DNA from: Streptomyces sp. cf386 | Lineage (GTDB): Bacteria; Actinomycetota; Actinomycetes; Streptomycetales; Streptomycetaceae | Assembly: GCF_900103585.1 (NCBI RefSeq) | Contig: NZ_FNHV01000006.1 | Location: 62,001-126,000 of the forward strand | DNA: 64,000 nucleotides | Direction: 5' to 3' | In this document: in pieces, positions 25,648-35,365 of the stretch | Layout of the letters: each line of letters starts with the position of its first letter | How positions within the stretch are numbered: the stretch's first letter is position 1 | The notes under the pieces: generated by a model | The model's database searches: none | Told to the model about the DNA's origin: nothing | What the model saw: the letters and a program-made list of their open reading frames with translations, nothing else | Made by a program: the position numbers and the translations under genes

Positions 25648-25680
25648 GAGGGCCGGGTCCGTTGGACGGACCCGGCCCTC
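25648..25680. terminator. Bidirectional intrinsic terminator between nucS and the P-loop ATPase gene
   Basis: A 15-bp perfect stem (25648-25662 with 25666-25680) and a 3-nt loop, followed by TTGTCTTG. It sits between two convergent genes (stops at 25590 and 25698) and can serve both. Confidence 0.9.
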
Positions 25681-25697
25681 TTGTCTTGATCAGGGCG

Positions 25698-28259
25698 TCA
25701 GATTACGGAGTCGGAGCTGTCGCTCGCTGAAGCTGCCTCGCTCGTCTCCGGTGCACTTGCCGAGGCGCTCGCGGGGGCACTGGAGGCCGGGCCGCTGGCC
25801 GAGTCCGAGGTGGACGGTGTGGTCGACGGCTCAGGCGACTCGGACGTGGTCGGGGTCGGCGTCGGAGTGGGGGACGTGGGCGTCGGCGTCGGGGACCCAG
25901 GCGTCGTCGGAGTCGTCGGCGGCTTCGACGTCGAGGACGGCGGTTTCGTCGGCGACGACGGCGGCTTCGTCGGCGAGTTCGAAGAACCGCCGCCCGAACC
26001 CTGCGTACCGCTCGGGTCGTCCGAGGGATCCGTAGAACCATCCGTCGGCGTCGGGTCGTCCGACGTCCCGTACGTGCCGTCAGGGCCCGGATCCGTCGGC
26101 CGGCTGGTCGCCGTTCCGGTATCGCCGTTCTTGTCGTCGTCGCCCTCCGCCTTGTCAGCACCCAGGCTGTCGTCGCCGAGGCCCTGGCTGGCGGACGGGT
26201 TGACGCCGACCTGGTCGGCCGGGAGGCCCGGGTCGTTGTCGGAGGTCGCGCCGAGCGTCACCACCGTGCCGAGGACGGCCACGAGGAGCGCGCCCGCGCC
26301 GGCTGCGACGAGGTTGCGCCGCGCGAAGTTCCGTACGCCGCCGCGGCCCTTGTGCGCGGCCGACGGGGACGACGGCGCGGACGCCTGATGGGTGACCAGC
26401 ACCGTGGTGTCCCCGCCCGACGGGAACGCGGCCGGCACGCCTCCCGGCGGCGACTGCGACTCCTCGTACCGGGCGTCCGGCACCTCCTCCCCCGCGGTCG
26501 CGCCGAACGCGGCCACGCCCACCCCCGGCGTCGTGCCGGAGCGGTCCGAGACCAGCGCCAGGGCCCGACGGCCCGCGACCGTGCCGCGCTTGTCGGCGAG
26601 GGCGCCGCGCAGCCCGATGGAGGTCTCCAGCTCGGCGCGGGCCCGGTCCAGCCGGCCGGCGCAGAGCGCGTGGATGCCCAGTTCGTGGTGGAAGTACGCC
26701 TGCTCGGAGACGTCACCGGCCAGGCGGGCGGCCTCGGCGCCGGCCCGCAGCGCCCGCTCCCAGGCGCTCCAGTGCAGCCCCGCGGCGAAGGCGGGCGCGG
26801 CCGTGCGGGCCAGCTGCACGGTCGGGCTCTCCTCGCCCTCGGCGGGCGGCGTCGTCGTCGGCACCAGCACGCCCAGCGCGGCGAGCACGGCATCCGCCTC
26901 GGCGCACACGCGCTCCGGCGTGACCGACGGGTGCCCGGCCCACCAGGCGTAGTGCCGGGCGGCGGTGAGGGCGCCGCCCTGGACGTCCTCGGAGTATCCG
27001 GCGGCCTCCAGTTGAGACTGGACGCCCGCGGCGAGGCGGTAGCGGGAGCCGACGGGCGAGACCAGCCCGCAGTCGGCCAGCTCGCCCAGTGCGGCGTCCG
27101 CGTGGGTGTCACCGACGAGGGCGGGCAGGTGAGCCTGGTGCGGCACCTCGCCGCCGAGCGCGACGGCGAACTTCAGGGTGGCGCGGGCCGAGGCGCTGAG
27201 CCGTGAGGCGAGCAGCGGGGCCGGTCCGGCCGCCTCGCCGAGCGACGGCAGCGGCACCTCCTCGCCGGTCTCGCCGGCGAAGGGGGCGTCGAAGGGCGCG
27301 TCGACCGGCGGCGTGTCCTCGAAGACCCCGAACTCGTCGACGACCTCCGCGCCGGCCCGCAGCCGGTCCCGCTGCCGCAGCAGCGCCCCGGCCTGGACGA
27401 ACCTGAGCGGCAGGCCTTCCGACTCGAACCACAGGTCGCCCGCCCAGTTCAGCTCGTCCTCGGTGAGGACCCGGCCGACCCCGCGCTCCAGGAGGTCCAC
27501 GCTCTCGGCACGGTCGAGCCCGCCGAGGACGACGTCCTCGATGCCGGACTCGACGGACGGTGCGGGGACATCGGGCGTGGCACCGATCAGGAAGGCGCAC
27601 TCGGGGGTCGCGTCCAGCAGCTCGTCGAGCGCGGCGCCGCCGAACTCGATGTCGTCCAGGACGACGACGGCGCCGACCTCACGGACGAAGGTGAGCAGTT
27701 CATCCCGGTCCGGGCGGTGCAGGGGCGCGCTGTAGACGGCGTGGAAGAGGTCGTACAGCAGGTCGGCGGGTGCGCGATGGAAGCCGGTGAGGCGGACCAC
27801 GCCGTCGGGGGCGAGGTCCGCGCAGTCCTCGGCGACGAGGTCGAGGAGGCTGGTGCGGCCGGCGCCCGGGGAGCCGACGAGACGTACGGAGCGGCCACGG
27901 GCGAGCATCCGTACCAGTTGCTCGCGTTCGTCCTGGCGGGACAGCAGCGGCTGTTCCGGACGGGTCGGGCCGGGCGGGACGGGCGGTCTGGCGGCACGGT
28001 CGGCCTCGGCGCGTTCGGCCGGGCTCAGCTTCCCGGGGCGCGCGGGGCGCTCCGCCGGCGGGCAGGCCTCGATCTCGCTGCCGTCGACGGGGTTGACGGT
28101 GAGCAGGAAGTCGCCCGAGACCAGTTGCACGGTGCGGGCGAGTGCGGGCGAGTGCTGGCCGAAGTCGGGTGTGAGGGGATCCCTGGGCGGGCGCTGGCGC
28201 GACGACTGGCCGTCAGCGTCATGGCCGTACTCCTCGGGTCCCCGGTTGTTCGGGTCCAT
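25698..28259 (-). CDS. Membrane-anchored P-loop ATPase with Ser/Thr/Pro-rich tail
   Basis: An 853-residue protein. Walker A is LVGSPGAGRTSLLDLV (residues about 127-142) and Walker B-like AVVVLDDIEFGGAALDELL, resembling AAA/STAND ATPases. A helical, TPR-like region follows (AYFHHELGIHALCAGRLDRARAELETS). One transmembrane helix lies near residue 640 (LVAAGAGALLVAVLGTVVTLGA), and a very Ser/Thr/Pro-rich tail of about 190 residues is presumably outside the cell. An N-terminal start at ATG 28259 is chosen over an upstream in-frame start. The function is not known to me; it could couple nucleotide hydrolysis to an envelope signal. It shares orientation with the STAS gene upstream. Confidence 0.85.
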   Translation of the reverse strand: MDPNNRGPEEYGHDADGQSSRQRPPRDPLTPDFGQHSPALARTVQLVSGDFLLTVNPVDGSEIEACPPAERPARPGKLSPAERAEADRAARPPVPPGPTRPEQPLLSRQDEREQLVRMLARGRSVRLVGSPGAGRTSLLDLVAEDCADLAPDGVVRLTGFHRAPADLLYDLFHAVYSAPLHRPDRDELLTFVREVGAVVVLDDIEFGGAALDELLDATPECAFLIGATPDVPAPSVESGIEDVVLGGLDRAESVDLLERGVGRVLTEDELNWAGDLWFESEGLPLRFVQAGALLRQRDRLRAGAEVVDEFGVFEDTPPVDAPFDAPFAGETGEEVPLPSLGEAAGPAPLLASRLSASARATLKFAVALGGEVPHQAHLPALVGDTHADAALGELADCGLVSPVGSRYRLAAGVQSQLEAAGYSEDVQGGALTAARHYAWWAGHPSVTPERVCAEADAVLAALGVLVPTTTPPAEGEESPTVQLARTAAPAFAAGLHWSAWERALRAGAEAARLAGDVSEQAYFHHELGIHALCAGRLDRARAELETSIGLRGALADKRGTVAGRRALALVSDRSGTTPGVGVAAFGATAGEEVPDARYEESQSPPGGVPAAFPSGGDTTVLVTHQASAPSSPSAAHKGRGGVRNFARRNLVAAGAGALLVAVLGTVVTLGATSDNDPGLPADQVGVNPSASQGLGDDSLGADKAEGDDDKNGDTGTATSRPTDPGPDGTYGTSDDPTPTDGSTDPSDDPSGTQGSGGGSSNSPTKPPSSPTKPPSSTSKPPTTPTTPGSPTPTPTSPTPTPTPTTSESPEPSTTPSTSDSASGPASSAPASASASAPETSEAASASDSSDSVI

Positions 28260-28542
28260 AGGTTTCAAGCCCCCCAAAAGCGTCGTGTGCTGTGGCTTCC
28301 TGTCGTCGGCGACAGGATCCGGGCCCCTCCCGGCCTTTGCACACCGCGCTGTCGCTTCTGGTCCGGGCCCGCTCGAAGGGGTTTGTCTAGTCGGCGGGCA
28401 GCCGAACCCTAAACCTTCGCACAGTATCTACGACAGATCGGGGTACCGCGCCGTCCGAGACGTCACAGTCTCGTGAGGATTGTGCGCGACGTGCGCTTCG
28501 CAGCCGGAACGCCCGGCGGTCCCGTCCCACCCGTGCCGCGTG

Positions 28543-28866
28543 TCACACCCGGGGCAGTGACTCCACCCCGATGCCGCCCTCGATCGCCAGGATCCGGTGC
28601 AGCCGGGTGGCCACCAGCAGGCGCTGCATCTGCGGCGGTACGCCGCGCAGCACCAGGCGCCGGCCGCAGCGGCCGGCCCGCCGGTGGGCCCCCATGATCA
28701 CCCCGAGTCCGGTGGCGTCCCAGAACTCCAGCTCGGACAGATCCAGCACCAGATCGCCGACTCCGTCGTCGACGGCCGAGTGCAGGACCGTACGGGCGTC
28801 CGCCGCGCTGCGGACGTCGAGGCGGCCCCCGACGACCAGCTCGGCGTGGTCGCCCCTGATGTACAT
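28543..28866 (-). CDS. STAS-domain anti-sigma-factor-antagonist-like protein
   Basis: A 107-residue single STAS domain: MYIRGDHAELVVGGRLDVRSAADARTVLHSAVDDGVGDLVLDLSELEFWDATGLGVIMGAHRRAG. The phosphorylatable Ser of SpoIIAA/BldG-type antagonists is usually in D-S/T-x-G-L; here the motif is DATGLGV, with a Thr at that site. ATG 28866 has GGGGAG upstream; a longer frame to 29037 is unconserved and His/Thr-rich. It would bind an anti-sigma kinase, but none is adjacent. It precedes the P-loop ATPase gene in the same direction, with a 283-bp gap holding that gene's promoter. Confidence 0.85.
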   Translation of the reverse strand: MYIRGDHAELVVGGRLDVRSAADARTVLHSAVDDGVGDLVLDLSELEFWDATGLGVIMGAHRRAGRCGRRLVLRGVPPQMQRLLVATRLHRILAIEGGIGVESLPRV

Positions 28867-29083
28867 ATGCGCTCCCCAAGCGTGCGTTCGTACTCCGTGA
28901 TGCGTTGTCTGTGTCTGTGCCCGTGGTTGCTTGTGGCTGTGTTTGCTATGAGTCTTCGCTGTGGCAGGTGATGCAACCTCTGACTGCGTTGAGCGCCCGG
29001 AGGTTGCCGTCTGTAAGCGAACCGATACCGAATTCACCCCATCGCGTGATGCGCTGAGGGGATGAGCGGTGCTTTACGAATGC

Positions 29084-29932
29084 TCAGTAGCTGTAAAAGC
29101 CTTGCCCGCTCTTGCGGCCGATGTCACCCGCGTCCACCATCCGGCGCATCAGCTCCGGCGGGGCGAACTTCTCGTCCTGGGACTCGGTGTAGATGTTGCC
29201 GGTGGCGTGCAGCAGGATGTCGACGCCGGTGAGGTCCGCCGTGGCGAGGGGGCCCATGGCGTGACCGAAGCCCAGCTTGCAGGCGAGGTCGATGTCCTCG
29301 GCGGTGGCGACGCCCGACTCGTAGAGCTTGGTGGCCTCGACGACCAGCGCCGAGATGAGGCGGGTGGTGACGAAGCCGGCGACGTCCCGGTTGACGACGA
29401 TGCAGGTCTTGCCGACGGACTCGGCGAACTCCCGCGCGGTGGCGAGGGTTTCGTCGCTCGTCTTGTAGCCGCGGACCAGCTCGACGAGCTGCATCATCGG
29501 CACCGGCGAGAAGAAGTGCACACCGACGACCCGCTCCGGGCGCTCGGTGGCCGCCGCGATCTTGGTGATCGGGATGGCGGAGGTGTTGGAGGCGAGCACG
29601 GCGTCCTCGCGCACGATCTTGTCGAGCGTGCGGAAGATCTCGTGCTTGACCTCCAGCTTCTCGAAGACGGCCTCGACGACGATGTCCGCGTCGGCGGCGG
29701 CGTCCAGGTCGGTGGTCGCGGTGATGCGGGCGAGCGCGGCGTCGGCGTCGTGCGCCTCCAGCTTGCCCTTGCTGACGAACTTGTCGTACGAGGCCTTGAT
29801 GCCGTCCGTGCCACGCTTCAGCGCCTCATCGGTGACGTCGCGCAGGACTACCTCCCAGCCCGCCTGAGCGGAGACCTGGGCGATGCCGGAACCCATGAGT
29901 CCGGCCCCGATTACGGCGAGCTTCCGTGCCAC
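29084..29932 (-). CDS. 3-hydroxybutyryl-CoA dehydrogenase
   Basis: A 282-residue NAD(P)-dependent 3-hydroxyacyl-CoA dehydrogenase. The Rossmann motif is VIGAGLMGSGIAQVSAQAGWEV, the catalytic His is in GVHFFSPVPMMQLVELV, and the C-terminal domain has NRDVAGFVTTRLISALVVEAT and KLGFGHAMGPL. It ends with IGRKSGQGFYSY. It oxidises or reduces the 3-hydroxy group in short acyl-CoA degradation, storage-polymer or ethylmalonyl-CoA routes. It starts at GTG 29932 after AAAGGGGAG. A 17-bp palindrome lies about 130 bp upstream. It is divergent from the cobalamin adenosyltransferase. Confidence 0.92.
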   Translation of the reverse strand: MARKLAVIGAGLMGSGIAQVSAQAGWEVVLRDVTDEALKRGTDGIKASYDKFVSKGKLEAHDADAALARITATTDLDAAADADIVVEAVFEKLEVKHEIFRTLDKIVREDAVLASNTSAIPITKIAAATERPERVVGVHFFSPVPMMQLVELVRGYKTSDETLATAREFAESVGKTCIVVNRDVAGFVTTRLISALVVEATKLYESGVATAEDIDLACKLGFGHAMGPLATADLTGVDILLHATGNIYTESQDEKFAPPELMRRMVDAGDIGRKSGQGFYSY

Positions 29933-30229
29933 TGACGACTCCCCTTTGAATCACGGCAGCATGACTGCGCGTGCGCTTACACGCTGTTTACGATTGCCTC
30001 TTCGGCGGACCTTAGCGCCAGTGAGGCACTGTGTGACCGGTTAGTAACGCGAGTCACGGTCTCACGGCGTGAGACGCCGGTCACGACTCACCGTCCGACG
30101 GCCAAGGCCTTGCGCGTCCACGCCGATTGACGCCTCTTCCCGTCAACGAGGCCCGGTCGTTCAGGACACGGGTGCGACATAAGAATGAACGTACGAATGG
30201 GAGGCCTCGGCGGTCCGGGAGGCAGCGTC
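29933..30229. promoter_or_regulatory. Divergent promoter region of the hydroxybutyryl-CoA dehydrogenase and adenosyltransferase genes
   Basis: About 300 bp without a gene. On the minus strand a -10-like TAAGGT lies about 75 bp before the dehydrogenase start. A 17-bp palindrome is at 30059-30075. No other gene-like feature is visible. Confidence 0.45.
30059..30075. promoter_or_regulatory. 17-bp palindrome GTCTCACGGCGTGAGAC
   Basis: Perfect 7-bp arms around a 3-bp centre, in the divergent intergenic region upstream of the 3-hydroxybutyryl-CoA dehydrogenase. Its size suits a dimeric repressor such as a TetR- or GntR-type protein. No such regulator gene is adjacent. Confidence 0.45.
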
Positions 30230-30235
30230 TAGATT
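30230..30235 (+). promoter_or_regulatory. -10 box (TAGATT) for a leaderless adenosyltransferase transcript
   Basis: TAGATT lies 6 nt before ATG 30242 with no Shine-Dalgarno between them, so the mRNA probably begins at the start codon. Confidence 0.55.
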
Positions 30236-30241
30236 GGCCGT

Positions 30242-30814
30242 ATGGTCAATCTGACGCGCATCTACACCAGGACCGGCGACAAGGGCTCCACCGCCCTCGG
30301 CGACATGAGCCGGGTCGCCAAGACCGATCTGCGGATCTCCGCGTACGCGGACGCCAACGAGGCGAACGCGGTGCTCGGGACGGCGATCGCGCTGGGGAAC
30401 CTGGGCGAGGAGATCGTCAAGGTGCTCACCCGGGTGCAGAACGACCTGTTCGACGTGGGCGCGGACCTGTCGACGCCGGTGGTGGAGAACCCGGAGTTCC
30501 CGCCGCTCAGGGTCGAGCAGTTCTACATCGACCGGCTGGAAGCGGACTGCGACCACTTCAACGAGCAGTTGGAGAAGCTGCGCTCCTTCATCCTGCCGGG
30601 CGGCACCCAGGGCGCCGCCCTCCTCCACCAGGCCTGCACCGTCGTCCGGCGGGCCGAGCGCTCCACATGGGCCGCGCTGGAGGTCCACGGCGAGACCATG
30701 AACCCCCTCACCGCGACCTACCTCAACCGACTGTCCGACCTGCTGTTCATCCTGGCCCGGACCGCCAACAAGGACGTGGGTGACGTGCTGTGGGTGCCGG
30801 GCGGGGAGCGCTAG
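30242..30814 (+). CDS. PduO-type ATP:cob(I)alamin adenosyltransferase
   Basis: A 190-residue protein that attaches the 5'-deoxyadenosyl group to cob(I)alamin, making adenosylcobalamin. Hallmarks: LTRIYTRTGDKGSTALGDMSRVAKTDLRISAYADANEANAVLG (ATP-binding N-terminal motif), ILPGGTQGAALLHQACTVVRRAERS and LNRLSDLLFILAR. All are intact. The apparently leaderless start (TAGATT 6 nt upstream) fixes ATG 30242. The coenzyme is needed by methylmalonyl-CoA mutase, whose helper MeaB and epimerase are encoded at 10-13 kb. Confidence 0.95.
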   Translation: MVNLTRIYTRTGDKGSTALGDMSRVAKTDLRISAYADANEANAVLGTAIALGNLGEEIVKVLTRVQNDLFDVGADLSTPVVENPEFPPLRVEQFYIDRLEADCDHFNEQLEKLRSFILPGGTQGAALLHQACTVVRRAERSTWAALEVHGETMNPLTATYLNRLSDLLFILARTANKDVGDVLWVPGGER

Positions 30815-30821
30815 GCGCTCC
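30805..30821. terminator. Small hairpin centred on the adenosyltransferase stop codon
   Basis: GGAGCGC (30805-30811) and GCGCTCC (30815-30821) flank the TAG stop as a 3-nt loop. It lies between two convergent genes whose stops are 12 bp apart and may be a weak terminator. Confidence 0.45.
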
Positions 30822-30826
30822 GCGGC

Positions 30827-31423
30827 TCACGACCGGACGCGCTCCTTCCCCGTCGTGAGCCGGGGCTCCTCCTCCGCGTCCTCCGCACCGGCGGGCGCCT
30901 TCTTCGGCCAGATCCAGTACCCGAGGGCGATCAGGCCGTAGATGCCGACCGTGCGCAGCGCCACCCACTGGAAGGTGCGCAGGGAGCCGACGTCGCCGGA
31001 GTCCCCGACGTACCAGACCGCGGCTTGGAGCAGAGCCAGGGCCACCGCGGCGCCGTACACCGCCCGCAGCCACAGCCTGGCCTCGTGCCGGGCGCGGGCG
31101 CGGCCGTAGCGCGGGGGCTTGCGCGGGGGTGGTCCGCCGCCCAGGCGATGTGCCGCGTGGCCGTCGAGCCAGCGGATCGTGTAGTGGCCGAAGGCCACCG
31201 TGTACCCGATGTAGAGCGCCGCCAGGCCGTGTTTCCAGCTCGGTTCGGCGCCGTTCTTCAGGTCGATCGCGGTCACGATGAACAGGACCAGCTCCAGCAC
31301 CGGCTCGCACAGCAGCAGCACCACGCTCGTCCGGCGCCACTTCAGCAGGTAACGGACGGCCAGGCCCAGCGCCAGCAGCACCCAGAAGCCCACCTCGCAG
31401 GCGATGATGAGGGCGACGATCAC
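30827..31423 (-). CDS. Conserved integral membrane protein
   Basis: A 198-residue protein with about five hydrophobic segments: ALIIACEVGFWVLLALGLAV, SVVLLLCEPVLELVLFIVT, LAALYIGYTVAFGHYTI, VYGAAVALALLQAAVWYV and ALRTVGIYGLIALGYWIW. A basic Pro/Arg-rich cytoplasmic loop (GGGPPPRKPPRYGRARARHEARLWLR) and an acidic tail follow. I do not recognise a functional family beyond conserved Streptomyces membrane proteins. It starts at GTG 31423, 6 nt after GGGAG. It converges on the adenosyltransferase and is divergent from chiS. Confidence 0.75.
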   Translation of the reverse strand: MIVALIIACEVGFWVLLALGLAVRYLLKWRRTSVVLLLCEPVLELVLFIVTAIDLKNGAEPSWKHGLAALYIGYTVAFGHYTIRWLDGHAAHRLGGGPPPRKPPRYGRARARHEARLWLRAVYGAAVALALLQAAVWYVGDSGDVGSLRTFQWVALRTVGIYGLIALGYWIWPKKAPAGAEDAEEEPRLTTGKERVRS

Positions 31424-31574
31424 AACTTGCTCCCTTCGGTCATCTCCAAGGCTCCCGTCGGGACCGGCCCCTTTCGTCGTCGGCGGTGACGAACCCGCCG
31501 TACATCGAAAGATGCAGTCCAGGACCCTTCCCCGGAATCAGGCGCCGGCCGTGGACACCGTGTTGGATGGAGCC

Positions 31575-32756
31575 ATGGCCCTCCCCCGCCCCCACCGCTT
31601 CGATGTGTACATCGCCGTCGGCGGGCTGCTCGGCGGCCTGCTGCTGGTGGGCATCGGCCTGGCCACGCGGACCGCCAAGGACCCGATCACGCTCTTCGAC
31701 GGCCCCTGGCCGATCCTGGTACCGCTCACCGTGATGGCCGGCTGCGAGCTGCTGCGCCGGACGGCGCCCCGCGCGGCCCTGCTGATCGGCACTCCCGCGA
31801 TCTGTGCGGACGTCATGACCCAGGGCAGCCTGGCCACTGTCCTGATGTTCACCGACATCGTCTACGCGGCCGTGCTGTACGGCCCGCTGGCCGCGGCCCG
31901 CCGCACCCAGTGGATCACCGGTCTGCTCACGGTGGCCGCGACGCTGGTGCCCTACGCGTTGTGGCGCGTCCCGGAGGCGCTGCTGATCGGCGTGGCCGTC
32001 GGCATCGTGGCGTACGCACCCGCCGCCACCGGCTGGATCGTGCGCAACCACCGTGACGCCGCCGAAGCCGCGCGCCTGCGCGCCGAACAGACCGCCCTGC
32101 TCGCCGAGATGGACCGCAGCCAGGCCGTCACCGCCGAACGGGCCCGCATGGCACGGGAGCTGCACGACATGGTCGCCAACCATCTCTCGGCAATCGCCAT
32201 CCACTCCACGGCCGCGCTCTCGATCGACAAGCCGGCGACCTCCCGCGAGGCCCTCTCCGTCATCCGGGAGAACAGCGTCGAGGGACTCGCCGAGATGCGC
32301 CGGCTGATCGGCATCCTGCGCGACGGCGGCGGCGACCGCGAACCCTCCGCCGTCCCCACCCTCGACGGCCTCACCGCCCTCGTCGAGGGCGCCCGCGCCA
32401 ACGGACTCGATGTCAGCCTGGACACCGGGGACGAGGGTGACGCCCCCGCCCCGGTCGAGCTCGCCGCCTACCGGATCGTGCAGGAGTCGCTGACCAACGC
32501 CCTCAAGCACGCCTGCCCCGGTCGCGTCACGGTGCGGCTGGCCCGGCGGGACGGCTCGCTGACCGTCGCGGTGAGCAGTCCGTACGGCGACCGGGACGGC
32601 CCCCGCGCTCCCGGCTCGGGCTCCGGGCTGGCCGGGATGCGGGAGCGGGCGGCGCTGCTGGGCGGCACGTTCGAGGCGGGGCCGGACGGGAATCACTGGA
32701 CCGTACGCGCGTCCCTGCCGCTCGCCGAGCCCCAGGAAGAAGGAGCGACCGCATGA
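31575..32756 (+). CDS. chiS: ChiS sensor histidine kinase (HisKA_3 type)
   Basis: A 393-residue NarX/DesK-type kinase. About five membrane helices occupy residues 10-150 (VYIAVGGLLGGLLLVGIGLA, WPILVPLTVMAGCEL and others). The H-box is MARELHDMVANHLSAIAIH (His near 196), followed by the ATPase domain with YRIVQESLTNALKHA and GSGLAGMRERAALLGG. ATG 31575 has GGATGGAG just upstream; longer in-frame starts lack one. The stop overlaps the regulator ATG (ATGA). Its position before a response regulator and chiC matches the chiS-chiR-chiC locus of S. coelicolor. Confidence 0.88.
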   Translation: MALPRPHRFDVYIAVGGLLGGLLLVGIGLATRTAKDPITLFDGPWPILVPLTVMAGCELLRRTAPRAALLIGTPAICADVMTQGSLATVLMFTDIVYAAVLYGPLAAARRTQWITGLLTVAATLVPYALWRVPEALLIGVAVGIVAYAPAATGWIVRNHRDAAEAARLRAEQTALLAEMDRSQAVTAERARMARELHDMVANHLSAIAIHSTAALSIDKPATSREALSVIRENSVEGLAEMRRLIGILRDGGGDREPSAVPTLDGLTALVEGARANGLDVSLDTGDEGDAPAPVELAAYRIVQESLTNALKHACPGRVTVRLARRDGSLTVAVSSPYGDRDGPRAPGSGSGLAGMRERAALLGGTFEAGPDGNHWTVRASLPLAEPQEEGATA

Positions 32757-33394
32757 TCCGCGTCCTCGTCGCCGAGGACCAGTCCGCCGTTCGCGCCGGG
32801 CTCGTCCTCATCCTGCGCAGCGCGCCCGACATCGAGGTGGTGGGCGAGGCGGCGGACGGCGAGCAGGCCGTGGCGCTGGCCCGCGAACTGCGGCCCGACC
32901 TGGTGCTGATGGACGTCCAGATGCCGCGGCTCGACGGGGTGTCCGCGACCCGGCAGGTGGTCGCCGAGCGGCTGGCCGACGTCCTCGTGCTCACCACCTT
33001 CGACCTCGACGAGTATGTGTTCGGGGCGCTGCGGGCCGGGGCCGCGGGGTTTCTGCTGAAGAACACGGAGGCGAAGGACCTGATCGAGGCGGTGCGGACG
33101 GTGGCGCGCGGCGAGGGTCTGATCGCCCCGGCCGTCACCCGGCGTCTGATCGCCGAGTTCGGCGCGAAGCCCGCCCGGCAGTCGACGGCCGATCCGTCCG
33201 TCCTGGACTCCCTCACGCGTCGCGAACGTGAGGTGCTGGCCTGTCTGGGGAAGGGCCTGTCCAACGCCGACATCGCGACCCGGCTCGATATGGCCGAAGC
33301 GACGGTGAAGACGCACGTCAGCCGGTTGCTGGGGAAGCTGGAGCTGCGGAGCCGGGTCCAAGCGGCCGTGCTGGCACAGGAGTTGGGGATCTAG
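32753..33394 (+). CDS. chiR: ChiR LuxR/NarL-family response regulator
   Basis: A 213-residue regulator. The receiver has IRVLVAEDQSAVRAGLVLIL, phosphoacceptor Asp 54 in DLVLMDVQMPRLDG, and the Lys of AGAAGFLLKNTEAKDLIEAV. The LuxR helix-turn-helix is LTRREREVLACLGKGLSNADIATRLDMAEATVKTHVSRLLGKL near residues 150-195. It is coupled to chiS by an ATGA overlap, and chiC follows 135 bp downstream. It is expected to activate chitinase expression through the direct-repeat promoter; that is from the named locus, not shown here. Confidence 0.9.
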   Translation: MIRVLVAEDQSAVRAGLVLILRSAPDIEVVGEAADGEQAVALARELRPDLVLMDVQMPRLDGVSATRQVVAERLADVLVLTTFDLDEYVFGALRAGAAGFLLKNTEAKDLIEAVRTVARGEGLIAPAVTRRLIAEFGAKPARQSTADPSVLDSLTRREREVLACLGKGLSNADIATRLDMAEATVKTHVSRLLGKLELRSRVQAAVLAQELGI

Positions 33395-33421
33395 CAGAAC
33401 GGATCGGGGAGTAAAGGGCAA

Positions 33422-33464
33422 GTGGTCCAGACCTATTGACCCGTGGTCCAGACCTTTCTATTCT
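33422..33464 (+). promoter_or_regulatory. chiC promoter with duplicated chitinase operator
   Basis: TGGTCCAGACCT occurs at 33423-33434 and 33444-33455, start to start 21 bp (two helical turns). A -35-like TTGACC (33437-33442) lies between them, and a -10 TATTCT (33459-33464) lies 16 bp beyond it. This is the classic direct-repeat arrangement of Streptomyces chitinase promoters. It also resembles half of the DasR site consensus (TGGTCTAGACCA). Confidence 0.85.
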
Positions 33465-33529
33465 CACCGCACCATGAGTGGGCGTGAGGCTCAGTCGCGC
33501 CCCCTGACTCCCCACCAAGGAGGCGCAGC

Positions 33530-35353
<1,824 letters not shown>

Positions 35354-35365
35354 CAAACAGGCGAA

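Noticed and set aside
33395..33529. Separate small gene between chiR and chiC
   Set aside because: The frame overlaps the chiC promoter repeats and has no conserved sequence.
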